Part shown: one piece after another, positions 6,817-7,629 of the stretch | How the letters are laid out: each line of letters opens with the position of its first letter | How positions within the stretch are numbered: the stretch's first letter is position 1 | Source of the DNA: Bacillota bacterium | GTDB lineage: Bacteria > Bacillota > Clostridia > Lachnospirales > Cellulosilyticaceae | Assembly: GCA_023412455.1 (NCBI GenBank) | Contig: JAEYNQ010000028.1 | Coordinates: forward strand, 1-7,629 | Direction: 5' to 3' | DNA length: 7,629 bases | Notes under the pieces: generated by a model | Database searches by the model: none | What the model saw: the letters and a program-made list of their open reading frames with translations, nothing else | What the model was told of the DNA's origin: nothing | Translations under genes and position numbers: made by a program

Positions 6817-7149
6817 ATGATTAATTTTTTCCCAATAAGATATAAAGATGAATTGTTGTATAGTGTAATTAGTAGATATAAGGAGAACAGTGGGTTTATA
6901 AATAAAAAGGCGGTTTTTAGTTCTATGTTTAATAAACAAAACTATAGGGTATCCGTACTATTCACACAAAATATACAAACATTGGTAAGCAACTTACCTA
7001 TTAATTGTAGGTTAACAGCTGAACAGTTAATTAATGAAAATACAATGTATCCCTTTTATACTGCCTTTTTAAATCAAGAAAGAAAAAACAAGGTATATTC
7101 TTCTATGTTAAATGCAAAATCTGAGATAACAGAAAATTTGGTAGTGTAA
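6817..7149 (+). CDS. Truncated TniQ/TnsD-family target selector (probable pseudogene)
   Basis: Only 110 residues remain of a family usually about 400-600 long (Tn7 TnsD is 508). The N terminus is typical: FFPIRYKDELLYSVISRYKENSG (4-26), and YPFYTAFLNQERK (78-90) matches the conserved FPYYTAFLP-type block. The reading frame ends at 7149 before the zinc-ribbon cysteines and the DNA-recognition region; only one Cys (C64) is present. No continuation is evident in the other plus-strand frames after 7149. ATG 6817 has GGGAG seven bases upstream and starts four bases after tnsC. The fragment keeps the domain that normally contacts TnsC, but should not select a target on its own. A disrupting event to its right is likely, since a minus-strand transposase fragment follows. 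Another, intact TniQ elsewhere in the element cannot be excluded. Confidence 0.8.
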   Translation: MINFFPIRYKDELLYSVISRYKENSGFINKKAVFSSMFNKQNYRVSVLFTQNIQTLVSNLPINCRLTAEQLINENTMYPFYTAFLNQERKNKVYSSMLNAKSEITENLVV

Positions 7150-7249
7150 AGTAATCTATGAAAAATAAAAATCAAAGGTTAACTACACTAAACTTAAAAA
7201 TGGTAGGTGGTTTACAGGGAAAAAGTATATTTTTGGGCATAAGAAATAA

Positions 7250-7269
7250 CCCTTAGAAGGGCATTTTTT
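7250..7269 (+). terminator. Weak intrinsic terminator candidate after the tniQ remnant
   Basis: CCCT/AGGG arms with a TAGA loop (7250-7261) are followed by CATTTTTT. The stem is only four base pairs, so it is weak. It could end the tns transcript, and on the minus strand it is followed by TTATTTCTT, so it might work both ways. Confidence 0.35.
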
Positions 7270-7333
7270 GAAGAGGTTCGCCACTCTTGACAGCTTACAA
7301 AATAATGCACGAAGTAATTACCGACGGCGAAAG

Positions 7334-7458
7334 AACTCAAAACAGATAGTTTCCACCGACGGAAAGGCACAGTATAGCATTATTTTTACAGCGGTAAAGA
7401 GTAAATCCCTACGGGATGGCTGATTCTTACCTCTGGCTTATGAATCTAAAACAGATAG
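7334..7458 (+). repeat. Pair of 16-bp near-identical direct repeats
   Basis: Copies at 7334-7349 and 7443-7458 share 13 of 16 bases, including the exact 11-mer AAAACAGATAG (7339-7349 and 7448-7458). They are 109 bases apart. The second copy runs to within one base of the minus-strand transposase stop. They may be subterminal transposase-binding sites; which element they belong to is unclear. Confidence 0.4.
7371..7398 (-). promoter_or_regulatory. Candidate minus-strand promoter pointing toward tniQ
   Basis: On the minus strand TTTACC (7398-7393) is followed by 16 bases and TATACT (7376-7371). Transcription would start near 7364 and run leftward into the hairpins and the weak terminator at 7261-7250. 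The match is fair, not strong. Confidence 0.25.
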
Positions 7459-7459
7459 A

Positions 7460-7629
7460 TTAAGCCGTTTGATTCAGTTGTTGTTGTTTGATGGTTTGTT
7501 GCCCAAGATAAATGAGAAGTTGCCATTTAGCAGGCATATTTTCAGCTTGTGAAAGCATTTCTACCTCATTTAAAACCTTGTAATTATTAGATTTATGAGG
7601 TCTTAAGAAATTATAGTAGGCAACCCAAA
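7460..7629 (-). CDS. C-terminal fragment of a DDE-type insertion sequence transposase (partial)
   Basis: The minus strand is open from the window edge to a TAA at 7462-7460, giving 55 residues. It begins WVAYYNFLRPHKSNNYKVLN and includes NMPAKWQLLIYLGQQTI. The YYNFLRPH motif is the segment that follows the catalytic Glu in integrase-fold (rve/IS240-like) transposases, so this is the C-terminal end of such an enzyme. The catalytic residues and the start lie beyond the window, so intactness cannot be judged, and I cannot assign an IS family with certainty. It faces the tns operon tail to tail. Its presence next to the shortened tniQ suggests that an insertion, or a rearrangement following one, removed the rest of tniQ. 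Confidence 0.65.
   Translation of the reverse strand, partial: WVAYYNFLRPHKSNNYKVLNEVEMLSQAENMPAKWQLLIYLGQQTIKQQQLNQTA

Larger units (their letters stand above)
1378..7149 (+). mobile_element. Core of a Tn7-like transposon with a resident tyrosine recombinase
   Basis: Six co-directional genes with gaps of 34 bases or less, or overlaps: recombinase, small protein, tnsA, tnsB, tnsC and truncated tniQ. No terminator-like hairpin with a T-run was seen between them, and junctions overlap or share ribosome sites, so one transcript is likely. The coordinates are the coding core, not the element's ends. I could not see arrays of TnsB-binding repeats or terminal inverted repeats, so the ends lie outside the window or have been lost. 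The two genes at 18-1184 may be cargo. Confidence 0.85.
7150..7459. other. Non-coding stretch with repeats and hairpins between tniQ remnant and transposase fragment
   Basis: No convincing gene in 310 bases. Contents: an inverted 7-mer TAGTGTA/TACACTA (7142-7148 and 7184-7190) at the end of tniQ; a small hairpin with T-run (7250-7269); two copies of ACCGACGG (7320-7327 and 7355-7362); a 10-bp inverted repeat AAAATAATGC/GCATTATTTT (7299-7308 and 7377-7386); hairpins at 7350-7365 and 7393-7431; and a minus-strand promoter-like pair. The 60 bases 7321-7380 contain 29 G or C, clearly more than the genes to the left. It may be the 3' end of an insertion sequence, a small RNA locus, or a mixture; the junction with native transposon DNA is not resolved. 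Confidence 0.6.

Noticed and set aside
6582..6939. Two overlapping minus-strand frames at the tnsC-tniQ junction
   Set aside because: They are antisense to the tnsC C terminus and the tniQ start; compositions rich in Ile, Tyr and Phe reflect AT content, not a real protein.
7287..7292. Perfect TTGACA on the plus strand
   Set aside because: No -10 element lies 15-19 bases downstream, so it is not supported as a promoter.
7250..7422. Plus-strand stop-free stretch of about 57 codons ending at a TGA
   Set aside because: It lacks an ATG or ribosome site, is interrupted upstream by a TAA at 7247-7249, and resembles no protein I know; the repeats and hairpins explain the region better.
1..7629. CRISPR array or cas genes (a CRISPR-associated transposon)
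   Set aside because: No regularly spaced repeats and no Cas-like protein are present. The TnsC is Tn7-type and the only TniQ is a fragment, so nothing here supports RNA-guided targeting, although components outside the window cannot be excluded.

Overview
The window is AT-rich, with strong AGGAGG-type Shine-Dalgarno sequences in front of tightly packed co-directional genes and heavy use of AGA/AAA/TTA-type codons. This suggests a low-GC Firmicute, probably a clostridium. The genus cannot be read from the sequence.

Layout, left to right. (1) 18-1184: two co-directional genes of unknown function, possibly transposon cargo. (2) 1185-1377: a regulatory gap with a sigma-A-type promoter, then a 28-nt-arm hairpin ending in a T-run, just ahead of the next gene. 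(3) 1378-7149: an apparent single operon encoding a tyrosine recombinase, a 71-residue unknown protein, TnsA, TnsB, TnsC and a truncated TniQ/TnsD. The tnsA-tnsB-tnsC order and the protein motifs identify it as the core of a Tn7-like transposon, close in design to canonical Tn7. TnsB has the same D-88-D-35-E spacing as I recall for E. coli TnsB. (4) 7150-7459: a non-coding stretch with short repeats and nested hairpins, partly richer in GC. (5) 7460-7629: the minus-strand 3' end of a DDE transposase gene that runs off the window, so the right part of tniQ has probably been lost to an insertion or rearrangement.

How the genes may work together. TnsA normally cuts the 5' ends, TnsB cuts and joins the 3' ends, TnsC is the AAA+ regulator, and TniQ/TnsD picks the target. 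Here TnsA appears to carry Asn at the position of the catalytic Asp (Tn7 D114) and Thr at the position of Q130. In Tn7, disabling the TnsA active site turns cut-and-paste into replicative transposition with cointegrates. A complete tyrosine recombinase lies in the same operon, directly preceded by a 9-bp inverted repeat with a 7-bp spacer, which is the geometry of a tyrosine-recombinase core site. The most interesting reading is therefore a Tn7-like element that may transpose replicatively and resolve cointegrates with its own TnpI-like recombinase. This is inference: the residues, gene order and repeat are seen, but the mechanism is untested.

No CRISPR array, cas gene, tRNA, rRNA or convincing transposon end was found in the window.
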